Below are positions 12,161 to 22,589 of a DNA stretch of 64,000 bases, piece after piece; the stretch's first letter is position 1, and each line of letters starts with the position of its first letter. The notes under the pieces were generated by a model. It was not told the DNA's origin and searched no databases. It saw only the letters and a program-made list of their open reading frames with translations. Position numbers and translations under genes: made by a program. Origin of the DNA: Anastrepha obliqua (Eukaryota; Arthropoda; Insecta; Diptera; Tephritidae); assembly GCF_027943255.1 (NCBI RefSeq), contig NC_072893.1:7006001-7070000 (forward strand), written 5' to 3'.

Positions 12161-13210
12161 ATGATGATATTGGCCTTTTGACTTGAACTGAGTTCAGAAA
12201 ATGTTTCCTCAACAAATCATAACTTCAACTCACAAAACAGATCCGGAGGCATGTGGTTTTTAACGTAAGCTTGCAATTGAAAGCTTCAACTCAAGTAATG
12301 GAAGGCAGCTTTTCAAAGAAATTTACACAAATTAAACCATTTATTGCATGAAAAATATAGCTTAAGCGCGAAATTGAGAAACCGAGTATAAGCGCAGTTT
12401 ATACACGTGACCTAAATCCGTTTTATTCTAAAGAAGGCTGAACGAATGTTTATTTCGAAACTTAATTGGAATGCGAGATATTTAACAACTTAAATATGCA
12501 TAGTAAAATATCAACCGTTACAATTTGAATGCAAGCTGTGATAAGCGCAAAAATATCCCACTATTTTTTCATCTCTTATAAACGACCAATGCGCAAACTC
12601 GGATTCAGCGAGAGCCACAGCGCAGCGAGTTGCCGATTTTATTCGTCTTGCCGGCATCGTGGAGTGCTGGAACGAACATCAAAAACAGTTGGTTATTGAA
12701 TGTTGTTGCTGTCAGAGGTGTTGCTGATTGTGTTGCTCTTAGCAGATTACGCCTTCACAAATGGGTGACAAAATGAATTGAAGAGACCCCAAATGATTTT
12801 ATTATTTTCTATTTGCTTTTAATTTTGTATTAAAGTATTTAATGGAAAGATGACTGTTTGCTTTTTAAAAAATCATAAGATACTCATACGACTAGATATT
12901 CGCTATTATTGGAAGAAAGGGACAATGTAGAAGGTGGTTGTTCATTGATATAATTTCCTTAACTCTTAATACCCAAAGAACCTGCGGCCTCCTAATGAAG
13001 ACTAAGATATCCTTGCTGACTTCTTTCTTATCTCGGCAAGACGGAACGTAAATTTAATTTACACTTATTTATTTGTTAAATATTTTTAAACATTTTGTAA
13101 GGGTTTTCAAGAAAATAATTGTTAAACAATATTTTCTTACAACTAACAGATTTTTTGACAGATGCAGTTGGCATTATGTGTCAGTAAATTGGCTTCTCGA
13201 TGACGGGCTG
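12161..13210. other. Non-coding interval
   Basis: No supported gene. Mixed A/T-rich sequence with a locally GC-richer stretch at about 12590-12760. No domain, hairpin or repeat was recognised. Confidence 0.4.
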
Positions 13211-13216
13211 AGTCTT

Positions 13217-14030
13217 AGCAATGAAAATCAACAGAGAGGCATCCAGTGGGAACTAAATAATACCTTTCTTAGGTACCTGGCATACGCCGATGACAAATAC
13301 TTGCTTGCAAACAAGCTTTGCGAGCTGAAGTTATTAACTCAAGCCATGCAAGAGAAGTCAAAAACAACCGGCCTCAAAGTAAATGTAGAGAAAACAAAAG
13401 CACTATACCTTAATGGCACTGCTTCGCAGCCGGTGATAGTGGGCTCGTAGCAGTTTGAAAACGTTGACATATTTTGCTACCTTGGCTGCTTGTCACTGCA
13501 GATGATGGCTCTGAAATTGATGTTGAATGCAGAATTAGCAAAGTAAAGTCGGCCTTCGGCATCTTCGATCCAATATGGCAATACGGCAACATCGGTTTTC
13601 GCGCATATTCAACGCCAGTGTTAAGTCAGTGATTTTGTATAGCTGCATCACCTGGAAAGTAACTGTGACGAGCACGAAGCGACTACAAACATTTATTAAC
13701 CGAATAATAATGTCGATTTGTTGAAGCAAGCGTCACAGGTGAATGTAGGGAAATGGCAGTTGATCGGCCACACAGCGACAAGGTTGCTTAACCGGCACTG
13801 CGCTGGAACCCTTCTCAGTAAGCCGGCTGAGGAAATGGAAGACCGCTTACCACCTGGCGATGCTCTACAGATGCAGAAATGAAATCTCTCGTCCTGACAT
13901 GGAACGAATTCAGATCGCCAGCATATAACCGTGTTCGTTGGCGAAAATGAGTTGTTGAAACGCTAAACTTCAGATAGGAGCATAAAAAGTATATGGATAG
14001 GCTCATCAGGTGCTGATGCGTACGTACTCT
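13217..14030 (+). mobile_element. RTE-like LINE fragment
   Basis: From 13264 a plus-strand frame reads RYLAYADDKYLLANKLCELK, the RT active-site box (YADD) with its context, then GLKVNVEKTKALYL. After a TAG at about 13448 the element continues in shifting frames, with a FENVDIFCYLGCL trace. Further on are GKWQLIGHT near 13750 and MQK/LSWNEFRSP pieces near 13870-13920. The order matches the RT palm, thumb and 'KWxWIGHTLRK' basic region of RTE-like elements. Multiple stops; dead. Confidence 0.75.
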
Positions 14031-14261
14031 ATTATAACCAATAAGATAGGCGATCGGTTAACGATCATAAATTGGAGCCGCTCAACCGGTATACGTCACT
14101 GCTATTTAAGGAGTCGCTGTCTTGCAGCTTCCACGGAATCCAGTACTTATACTCTTTGCATATTGCCTATTTGCATAATCCAAAACACCGAAATGTCGAG
14201 AAAAATGGTTTTAATTTAAATTTAAATTTACTATGATTTCCTAAGTAAAAGCAAGGACATA

Positions 14262-15499
14262 TAAGGTTGGCCAACAAGTCTTGCGGTATTTCCGCAAGCT
14301 TGTCTTTGCAAGCGCGTAGTTCTAGTTGTATTCGTCGCATCGGTTCACGCTAGAGCTTTTTGGAAAGCTCTTTTCACGTGCTAACACGTGTTTGATTAAT
14401 TGTTGTTTGCTTTTAGTCGTTCGTGAGTTATAGCGTCGCAAACATGGATCAAAATAAAGAGAAAATACGGCATATTTTACAGTACTACTACGATAAAGGC
14501 AAAAATGCATCTCATGCTGCCAATAAAATTTGTGCAGTTTATGTTTTCGTTCTGGTGCAGAGGTGATCGAAGATGCGCCACGGTCCGGAAGGCTTGTCGT
14601 CGAAAATTGCGATAAAATCACTGAATTGATCGAAAGAGACCGGCATAGTAGCAGCCGTAGCATCGGTCAAGAGCTGGGCATGAGTCATCAAACCGTTATA
14701 AACCATTTGAAGAAGCTTGGATTCAAAAAGAAGCTCGATGTATGGGTGCCACACGACTTGACGCAAAAAAACATTTTTGCCCATATGGATGTATGCGAAT
14801 CGCTTCTTAATCGCAACAAAATCGACCCGTTTTTGAAGCGGATGGTGACTGGCGATGAAAAGTGGGTCACTTACGACAACGTGAAGCGCAAACGGTCGTG
14901 GTCGAAAAGCGGTGAAGCTGCCCAGACGGTGGCCAAGCCTGGATTGACGGCCAGGAAGGTTCTTCTGTGTGTTTGGTGGGATTGGCAGGGAATCATCCAC
15001 TATGAGCTGCTCCCCTATGGCCAAACGCTCAATTCGGACCTGTACTGCCAACAACTGGACCGCTTGAATGCAGCACTCATGCAGAAGAGGCCATCTTTGA
15101 TCAACAGAGGCCGAATTGTCTTCCATCAGGACAACGCCAGGCCACACACATCTTTGGTGACGCGCCAGAAGCTCCGGGAGCTCGGATGGGAGGTTCTTTT
15201 GCATCCACCGTATAGTCCGGATCTCGCAACAAGTGATTACCACCTATTTCTGTCCATGGCGAACGAGCTTGGTAGTCGGAAGTTGTCCACAAGAGAGTCC
15301 TGTGAAAATTGGCTCTCCGAGTTTTTTGACAATAGGGAAGCGAGCTTCTATAAGAAGGGCATTGTGAAGTTGGCATCTCGTTGGGAACTCGTCATCGAAC
15401 AAAACGGCGCATATTTGACTTAAATCGCATTATTATAGCCAATTTTATGAACAATTGAAAATTCAATAAAAATACCGCAAGACTTTTTTGACAACCTTA
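14262..15499 (+). mobile_element. mariner element, mellifera-like, complete ends with TA TSD
   Basis: The terminal inverted repeats are TAAGGTTGGCCAACAAGTCT at the left and, reverse-complemented, TAAGGTTGTCAAAAAAGTCT at the right, both followed by TGCGGTATTT. The element is flanked by TA at 14260-14261 and 15500-15501, the standard mariner target duplication. Length 1238 bp. It carries a nearly full transposase (14444-15423) with one internal deletion. Confidence 0.9.
14444..15423 (+). pseudogene. mariner transposase with N-terminal deletion frameshift
   Basis: The ATG at 14444 opens MDQNKEKIRHILQYYYDKGK. A deletion at about 14538 removes part of the first helix-turn-helix and shifts the frame. 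From 14540 an open frame runs 290 codons to TAA at 15423. It has the second HTH (GQELGMSHQTVINHLKKLGF), D1 in MVTGDEKWVTYDN, D2 in VFHQDNARPHTS, and D3 in PPYSPDLATSDYHLF. I count 34 residues between D2 and D3 (DD34D). The usual APSD before D3 reads ATSD. All three acidic residues are kept. The frameshift should prevent a full protein, so this copy is probably inactive but recent. A related but distinct copy lies at 59559-60779. Confidence 0.9.
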
Positions 15500-15544
15500 T
15501 ATTTTCATCTAATCAAATACTGCTAATCGATACTGCCATGCCTT

Positions 15545-16010
15545 TTTTCATCATCGTTTTCATTAGCACTACAGTCTTGTGCTGACCATTGCTTCCACAA
15601 CTACAGTTCTCCGCTCCCACCGATCCTCTACCACGCCTTTCCAGTTTCTTATCCTCATTTTCCGCAGGTCGGCTCTGATCAACCTAGCGTTTATTTGGGC
15701 TCCCTCGACCTCTCCAGCCAACTTGTTGTCTATGGAACTAGCAGCTCTCTATTTGGGCATTTTGTACTTGTGCCTAGCCATCTGATTCGTTGACTTTTTA
15801 TAAAGGGTATTACTTTTCCACTATGTATCAATGCGTCGAGGTTGGGATTGTACCTTATCCGATATGTTCCGTCATCTCGCCAGAACGGACCATATATTGT
15901 TCGCGGTATCTTTCTTTCAAACCTCAGTATTTGGTCAATGTCTGTTGTTTAAAGTACCCATAGCTCGCTGTTGTATGTTAGTACGGGTCTTACAGTCGGT
16001 ACAGGTCATT
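15545..16010 (-). mobile_element. RTE-like LINE 3' end
   Basis: The minus strand, read with frameshifts, gives a 'FERxILRxIYGPxW' block (about 15910-15870). An RIRYNPNLDAL-like block (15860-15830), RWLGH-like and MPKNR-like basic pieces (15790-15750) and a KLERRG/WRTV end (15660-15610) follow. These follow the order of the RTE-type C-terminus after the RT. The 3' end shows ATGATG repeats on the minus strand near 15560. Heavily decayed. Confidence 0.6.
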
Positions 16011-16092
16011 GCATTGCAGTAAATGTCCTGAAAATGGGAAAATAAAACGGCACGAGTATGTGAAAACGGAAAATATGTATAGTAACTTAACA

Positions 16093-16410
16093 CATTGGCT
16101 GAAAAGTCCCGTGTCTACTTTTTCAGTTAGTACTAACCTTAAAAAAACAGCTGTTAAAATTTCATTATATTCTATTCATTAGTTCGCGGGTTATTGCGCT
16201 AAGTGGGGCTACTTTTGTTATTTTCAAAGAATGGATGAAAAAGAATCTCGTGTTTCAGTATTACACTGCTTCTCGATAGGAAAGAGTACCGTTCGAGCAA
16301 AGCAGTGGCTTGAAAAGTGTTAAAGGGACTCCGCTCTAACAGAAACAACAATAAAACGATGGTTTGCTGACTTCAAACGAGGTCGAAGAGACACCGATAT
16401 TGCTGTAAGT
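16093..16410 (+). mobile_element. irritans-type mariner, 5' fragment
   Basis: The fragment begins with a mariner-like end (CATTGGCTGAAAAGTCCCGT). An ATG at 16232 opens MDEKESRVSVLHCFSIGKST and continues to KRWFADFKRGRRDTD after an in-frame TAA following EKC. This is the N-terminal HTH region of an irritans (Himar-like) transposase. The element ends abruptly at about 16410, where a SINE tail begins. Catalytic residues are absent. Confidence 0.7.
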
Positions 16411-16505
16411 CCCTCCATTTGTGTAAAACTATCAAGACGGATATCATAAACAGGAGGAGGAACTCGGCCAAATACCCAATAAAGGGTATATATTTATATA
16501 CTCGT
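16411..16505 (+). repeat. SINE 3' tail fragment
   Basis: The sequence matches the 3' part of the tRNA-derived SINE seen at 31449-31734 and elsewhere: CCCTCCATTTGTG, then AGGAGGAGGAACTCGGCCAA, ACCC and a TATA-rich end. Confidence 0.65.
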
Positions 16506-16739
16506 ATAAAATGCACTTATTGAAATTTTACCAAAAAAAATGTTCTCAAGTCACACTAACGAAAGTAGTCCCTATACATTTTTCGTTTTGGTGTGTTTAC
16601 GATACTTACATTAGAATTTTATGACAGGTCTGGTGGTTGTCAATATGAGACACTTAGATCTGCCTTAGGTCCGTTGGGATACTACTGCAACTTTTTCCTT
16701 ACGCTATGAGATCCCTTTTAAACGCTATGAGATCCCCGG

Positions 16740-17530
16740 CTTTTAAGAATGAGCTGAGACCTAAAACCTATCTGAGACCTAAAACCCCATTTTTTACCGA
16801 ACATAGATTTGCAGGAGTAAAAGGCTATACTGGTCTTCTTTAACGGAATTTCAATGTGTAGCTTCAAGTCTGACTCCAAGATACCTAACTTCCGATGAGA
16901 GCGGGCGAACGTGGTTGTTTAATTTGGGAAGTCGAAAGGGTGGAGGTTTATATTTTCTGGTAAATAGCATCAGCTCCGTTTTGTCAGGCCACAAGTGGTA
17001 GCCCAGAGACAGATAGGTCTTTCCATCTCTAGTCTATCTAACGCAGTGATAATTGATTGCGCCCTGATGTTATTAAAAGTACCTTCTATATCTATGAAGG
17101 CCGCCAAAGTGAATTGTTTGCCTTCCAGAGATTTTTCCACAGTCCCTACGACCTCGTGTAGGGCTGATTCTGTAGATTTCCCTTTCAGGTAAGCGTGTTG
17201 CGCTGGAGATAATTTGGATTCTATGTGCTCTCGGATATGATAATCAATCAATCTTTCAAACACTTTCAGGATAAATGAGGTAAGACTTATAGGCCTAAAG
17301 TCCTTGGCCGAGTCGTGACCCCTGCCGTGGGTATGAAAACAACCCTCGTTTTCTTCCAGATGGCAGGAACGTGATTAAGAGCCATACACGCCAAGTAGAT
17401 TTCTTGCCGGACAGGAACCATCGAGGTACTTGTTTTCTGAAGCATTACAGGCAAGGTATCGTCAGAACCAGTAGATTTAAAAGGGGAACAACTATTTATT
17501 GCCCACGTGAGTCTGTCAACTGACATTACT
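16740..17530 (-). mobile_element. Jockey-like LINE, RT fragment
   Basis: On the minus strand from 17526, RT motifs follow in order: MSVDRLTWAINSCSPFKSTG, LACMALNHVPAIWKKTRVVF, then ERLIDYHIREHIESKLSPAQ and FTLAAFIDIEGTFNNI. After a deletion, WPDKTELMLF and SEVRYLGVRLE follow near 16980-16870. The YADD box lies in the deleted part. The same lineage is seen at 38350-39690, where the upstream endonuclease part survives. Confidence 0.75.
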
Positions 17531-18780
17531 TGGTACTTTGGAACCTTTTAAAAACTGGAGGAAACATCTGTGGTATCTTATAACTTAAAAATAAGATAAC
17601 AATAGCCAAAGCAAATCGCTGCCGCAAAATGTCAGTACAGATTTGTTTTTTGTTTTTTGGGATTGCTTTACCTTCGCTGTGACAGCTTCAATTCTCACTG
17701 CCAAAGTATTGCCCATGAATAAAAACCGAAAAGCAATTTCAAATGATGATATGGAGGCATGAAAAGCGGCTCAAGTGTTAACAGATGTTAACTTGAATGA
17801 TGTCTCTCTTGTTTTTAATAATCTTCATTCTAGAATTTAATGAACTCTTACTCAATATTAATTTTCATTCAAATCCACAACACCACCTCAGATATTTTTG
17901 ATAATATTCATATCTAATACAAATATTCTTTCATTTTTATTTACCCGTCCCACTCCGCTTCGTTTGCACGTAATTTGCATTTAAAACAAGGAGCGCAAAC
18001 GTTCCATAGCCACTATGAAGAAGAGGAAAATAGGTAGGTAAACAATTTCAAAGAAAATAGCCAAAGAAAAAAGAAGTAGAGAACGTTCAGCTGCTGCCAA
18101 CTGTCAGTGTTTGAGTAACGTGACTTCAAAAGACAAGGCGCCGAAAGCATTGCAAGCATATGAGGGTGTAAGAAGGAAAATCAAATACCTATGAGCACAT
18201 GTACTGCACACTGTTTGCCGATATAGTGTGTGCCATAAGTATGTGTACTTACAAAATTCACGTCTCGATTGGTAGGAAAATAAAAGCTAGTGTTAGGAAT
18301 AACCAATAGAGAAAATATGTACTTTCAAAATTTGAGCCCATAGCTGGGAATGCATTCATAAAAATCGATATATGTTTAATTTAGGTAGAAGGAAAACTCT
18401 TGTGAAAGTAATTTATAGATGCATTTTACTCTGAAGGAGTAAAAAATGCTATTGGATCGTGCTTTCGCTTCAGCTTCCCTTTCCTGATGCCGAAAATCAG
18501 GTCGATCACTGTGAAAAAATGATAAAGGACTCTCGAACTAGAATTTATTTTGTTCTCGTAATCGAAGAAAATGAAAACTTAATATACTTAATATACTTAA
18601 TATACATCACCGAGTAATTCCTTATAAGATATTACAACTTCTTAATAAAATAGAATAAAAAGTTTTGACGAAAATCTTGCCCAAATTAGTTTGATACAGC
18701 CGTAAATGTTTGTTCTCTATTCTTTAAATTTTTTTTATTTTTGTTTAGTTGCCTTCACTCTTACAACAACTATCACCTAC
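17531..18780. other. Non-coding interval
   Basis: No gene recognised. A/T-rich. A short tandem (ACTTAATAT)n lies near 18577-18605. Confidence 0.4.
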
Positions 18781-18781
18781 T

Positions 18782-18885
18782 GCAATGAGTATTATTGCCA
18801 CTAAAACTATCCCTCCTCTTCTACTGAGGAGACACTCTTCCCGGGACTACTTTCTGCATTACTGGGAGGGCCCAGAAAGGCATCC
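18782..18885 (+). repeat. Unnamed dispersed repeat (three copies in the window)
   Basis: The block TATCCCTCCTCTTCTACTGA and the following TTCCCGG/ACTACTTTC/GGGCCCAGAA segments reappear reverse-complemented at 25212-25310 and partly at 51455-51510. It is probably the 3' untranslated end of a LINE, since a coding-like trace continues across the copies, but the parent element is not identified. Confidence 0.5.
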
Positions 18886-19129
18886 ACAAAGGATTGATTC
18901 TATTCACCCACGTCTAGCATGAACATATTTGTAGCCAGCTTTCATGCTATAGGCTCATCTTCTTGTATCGCTGTCTGTGAAGCTTCGCTTTGGTGCACTC
19001 TGTCGAGCTCTATCGATGTATCTCTCTACCGGGTCACTATGAAGTGTCGCCGCTGACTTCGAGTGGCATGTAACCTCGTGTCATCAGGTTAACAAAGGTC
19101 TTGTGTTTGGCAAGTTCCAGGCCTAAGGA

Positions 19130-19553
19130 CTTTATGGTATTTGTATGACTCTACGACATTTATAAGTATTCTGACTTGATAGGATTAAATCATCATCAGC
19201 AAGTAGCGAATACAGCTCAGGGTGACCCGGCAAATATAGACCGATGACTCCTCCAGCGTATAGGCCACACCAAACGGTTGTTTTCAATGGATGTTCTGGT
19301 TGGCAATTTGGCTTATTGACGTAGGCATTAAGCCGAAAATGGCTCTCATTGCTGAATAAAACTTCGGTCTCACAAGTTGGTCTGAACGCGCGTTGATCAC
19401 TTTTCACAGCGCGTTGATTTTCGTAATACAATTGTGCGATTTGCAAACGTTGTTGAGGCGTAGGTCTTTGCATGATGAAATGTCAATGAATACTGAAAGA
19501 AATGATGTATTTAGTTTGACAGTAGTCATGCGTGATCTGTCAAAAACACCCTA
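19130..19553 (-). pseudogene. DD41D mariner, 5' fragment
   Basis: On the minus strand from 19473, MQRPTPQQRLQIAQLYYENQ opens a transposase N-terminus. A large deletion leads directly to the first catalytic region FSNESHFRLNAYVNKPNCQ and then TVWCGLYAGGVIGLY. A terminal-repeat-like stretch lies at about 19535-19553. In this block the first catalytic position reads NES rather than the DEA/DES expected. Same superfamily group as 130-600 and 4085-4790; truncated and dead. Confidence 0.7.
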
Positions 19554-20339
19554 TTGAAAAAAATACCTACAATCTGATCACTTTTCAGTTGAATAACGCC
19601 CTTTAAAATTAATCCTGAATTGTTTTTGAAATTTACTAATGAATGCATTAACATCGTTTTTCTTACAGGTGTATAGAAAGGTACAAAAAATAGGTGAATA
19701 TACCATATTTCAACAATTAGAAAATAAAGTATACGCAATGGCTACCTCTGCTTACACTTTCCCTAAAAATCGAAATTGATGAGAAAAGAAAAAACTGAGC
19801 ATGCAGAATTATTATATGAAATCTATAGTTTCACGTGTTAGTTTCGTAGTTCGATACTGCGACCGAGATGAAAAGTCAGAGAAGGCGGCAAAAAAAAAAA
19901 CAATGCTGTTTATGGCCTCAGTAGAATATCGAATGCAACAAGAAAGCGGTGACCTTAAAGATCGCGTTATGGTAGGCTAATTGCCAAAAGTTTGTTGAAA
20001 TCACGATTTAAATTCGGTGTAAATTTACTCATAAACAAAAAATTTATCTAGTAGTAAATTAGAAATAGTTTGCGGCATCAGTTCAATTGCCCTTTGTGAT
20101 GGGTGGGGCCTCTAACAAACATGAAGACCAATGGAGTATTACTATCAATCGGTATTTCTATCATACTACTGTTGCATTTTAACCCAACGGTGCCAAGACG
20201 GTGGGACATTCGGTGAGTTCGCTTCTTGTTCCATTTCTTTTCACTGCTTCATTATTTACTTTGCCGGAAGCTTACGTGAGTGACTGACTTTAGGTTTAGT
20301 TGCTGAAACGTGCATTTATCGCAATGCACAAATATGCGT
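19554..20339. other. Non-coding interval
   Basis: No gene supported; A/T-rich unique-looking sequence without recognised motifs. Confidence 0.4.
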
Positions 20340-20654
20340 TTAACACGTTGAGTGCCATGTGCACTGACGACATGTTTTTGTTTTTTTTTTATTTCCTTGA
20401 TAACTAATAAATTACAATTGGGCGTAGTAAACTTAACTTTTGCTGATATTGGGGCATAGACCGGATCTTATCCGGTTGATTTACCGCTTCAACGCGGAGC
20501 ATAGTTCGGTAGATTTTCTGACTCAATCCATTGAAAGTGCCGTTCACTTACGCTAAGGCTCCTTCGCCACCGCCAAATGCCACTAGATATCTTTGGTGAG
20601 TTGGAGTTGGTTACTCTGTCTTAAGTAAGTTTGCTAGGCTTAGCACTGTGGCTC

Positions 20655-20735
20655 ATTTTAGTGTTTCACGGTGATTCGAACCTACGTCTTCCGAATGGTA
20701 GTCACGCTCCAACCCATTCGGCTACGGCACCGGCG
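20655..20735 (-). repeat. tRNA-derived SINE head
   Basis: The minus strand carries the tRNA-like part of the SINE: GTAGCCGAATGGGTTGGAGC (A-box region) and GGTTCGAATCACCGTG (B-box region). The 3' body is missing. Confidence 0.75.
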
Positions 20736-20776
20736 GAAGAGCTTAAAACCACTAAATGAGAGAAAGACTGCATATA

Positions 20777-21880
20777 TTGACATCACTGGGGCGTGTAGAA
20801 CATGCGCCACTGCCGCCCTTAACGTTATTATACACTTACTTTCCGTTGATCTTCAAGTGTAATCCATTGCTGCTCACAGCGCTATTAGGTTGAAGGAAGT
20901 TGGTAGCATTTTGAGACAGATTTCTTCTTCCTTCTCTGTACATCGCAAAGATCTTTCCCCCCGCAAACTGGGTTTTGGGGTGGTGTTAGGACTGTCTTTC
21001 CAAGCAGGCTGTCTAGGGCTGTCTTTCCAAGCCTAGCAAACTGGCTAGGTATCTATGTTTTCACCGACTGAGCCAAAATGGTAGCTGGAGTTGAAACGGG
21101 GGTTTGCTCTAAATCAGCCAATATTTCGGTCTCCTTTAAACTGCCGGAAACTAGTAATATTTTTTAAGCAGAGGTCTTCGTGATCCTGCAGGCATGCAAA
21201 ATGCTTAGGAATCGCTGTTGGGAGGGAGACTATCTTTTCCGACAGTAAAAATGCCCCGTAAGGCTCTGTCGTCGCCATTTTGCAGCTCTCTTCTGGTCAG
21301 CTCTTGTAATGAGGAGAACAAACGTTCAGGAAACATTTCTTTTATCTGGTTTCCAACGCATAGGAACATAGAGGGAAATGAAATTACAGATGAGTTTGCC
21401 AGGCAGGGGCCGACAGAACCGGTCAGTTCTCCCCATCTCAGACATCGGTGTCGGCTTGACCTTTGTTAAAGGGAAACTGCACAATTTCTGTCTTAAAAAA
21501 ACGCATGACAGATAGAGGTCTGTCTCATCGTGTGCTATCTCAAAAATACTTTGGCCTCAATACGACAGAAGCAGCATGCATAAAGTGCTGAGGATCCCAC
21601 GTCATTCAATTCTCTAACTCATAGCGGTAGTCACCTGCCACTGGGTGATCGGAACTCATGCGGAGAAGCTTGGGATTCCGTACAACCCCTACTGAAGAAG
21701 TTGTGGGGATCCTGCAGAGAAAGATACCGTTGAGCACTTTCTATGCAAATGTCCGGGTCTGGCGGCTAAGCGCTTGAGGTTCCTTAGTGTACCTTTTGGT
21801 GATAACCTGAGGCAGTTATCTCACCTAGATCCCGTTTCTCTACTTCACTACATCAGCAGCACTGAAAGACTTTTTTAAAA
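20777..21880 (+). mobile_element. LINE 3' half (RNase H and CCHC tail)
   Basis: The plus strand, in broken frames, first gives AALNVIIHLLSVDLQV (the conserved region after the RT). RNase H traces follow, including a SANISVSFKLPETSNIF block and, near 21340, SFIWFPTHRNIEGNEITDEFA with the RNase H His/Asp region. Then come KGKLHNFCLK, VVTCHWVIGTHAEKLG and a zinc-knuckle-like DTVEHFLCKCPGLAAKRLR near 21730. A small duplication of GGCTGTCTTTCCAAGC occurs at about 20990-21035. The same family lies in the IR intron at 41720-42590. Confidence 0.75.
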
Positions 21881-22010
21881 TTTAAGTTTAATAATTTTCC
21901 GCAGGTAGACGTCTGCATTATGTTTGATACCTACGGCATTCTAGTGACACTAGAATAATGGGCCTGAATAATCTAAATTTGTTTATATGCGGCGACTCTC
22001 AACGCGTTAA

Positions 22011-22589
22011 GTATGCATGTAAGTGCATGGCTTTCTGTGTGCACCGAAAAGTTGCCGCCGGAAGCTGTCACGACAGGACTCTGTGCACTCTCTTAGAAGT
22101 TCAAAGCAGCCGCTGCACCTCCACATACGAATATTTTGCAAAACAAACACACATTATTACCGCGAGCGTGCATTTACTCATACATACACACCTACTCATA
22201 CTTGCATACGTCGTACGTATTGACTGACGCACGTATTCGAAGTTGTATTTGGTCTTGGGCTTAGCAACCATTCGTACGTTTGTGACGTGCTTCGGAGATA
22301 ATTTTATGAATAATTTCTAGTGGATATTGAATATTTTTGCAGAAGATGTAAGAATTTGTGCTTTCTAAAGAGGTGATGAATCGATAGAATATTTGTTCGG
22401 CACTTTTTCATATTATTTTTGCTTTTAGAGAAATATTCATATTGGAAAAAAACAATAACAAAAATTTAATGGATGTAACTCCAGTATGAAAGTAAGCAAG
22501 TGCTACTTTAAATGCAGTACAGCAGAGTAGATGGGGAAAAATTGCAATGTAGTATAAGGGATACTCTTAACGGACTCTGCTTTTTCTGG
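22011..22589. other. Non-coding interval
   Basis: No gene recognised. CA-rich short motifs occur near 22145-22200; the remainder is A/T-rich. Confidence 0.4.

Larger units (their letters stand above)
20340..22010. mobile_element. Possible piggyBac-like shell with TTAA ends
   Basis: The left side reads TTAA then CACGTTGAGTGCCATG; the right side, reverse-complemented, reads TTAA then CGCGTTGAGAGTCGCC. TTAA target duplication at 20340-20343 and 22007-22010 with similar 16-bp inverted ends fits piggyBac-type elements. The interior is occupied by a SINE head and a LINE fragment that do not belong to it. No transposase was seen. The ends could match by chance. Confidence 0.4.

Noticed and set aside
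14539..15243. 234-codon open frame opposite the mariner transposase
   Set aside because: It is the antisense shadow of the transposase; no known domain and its codons follow the sense frame.
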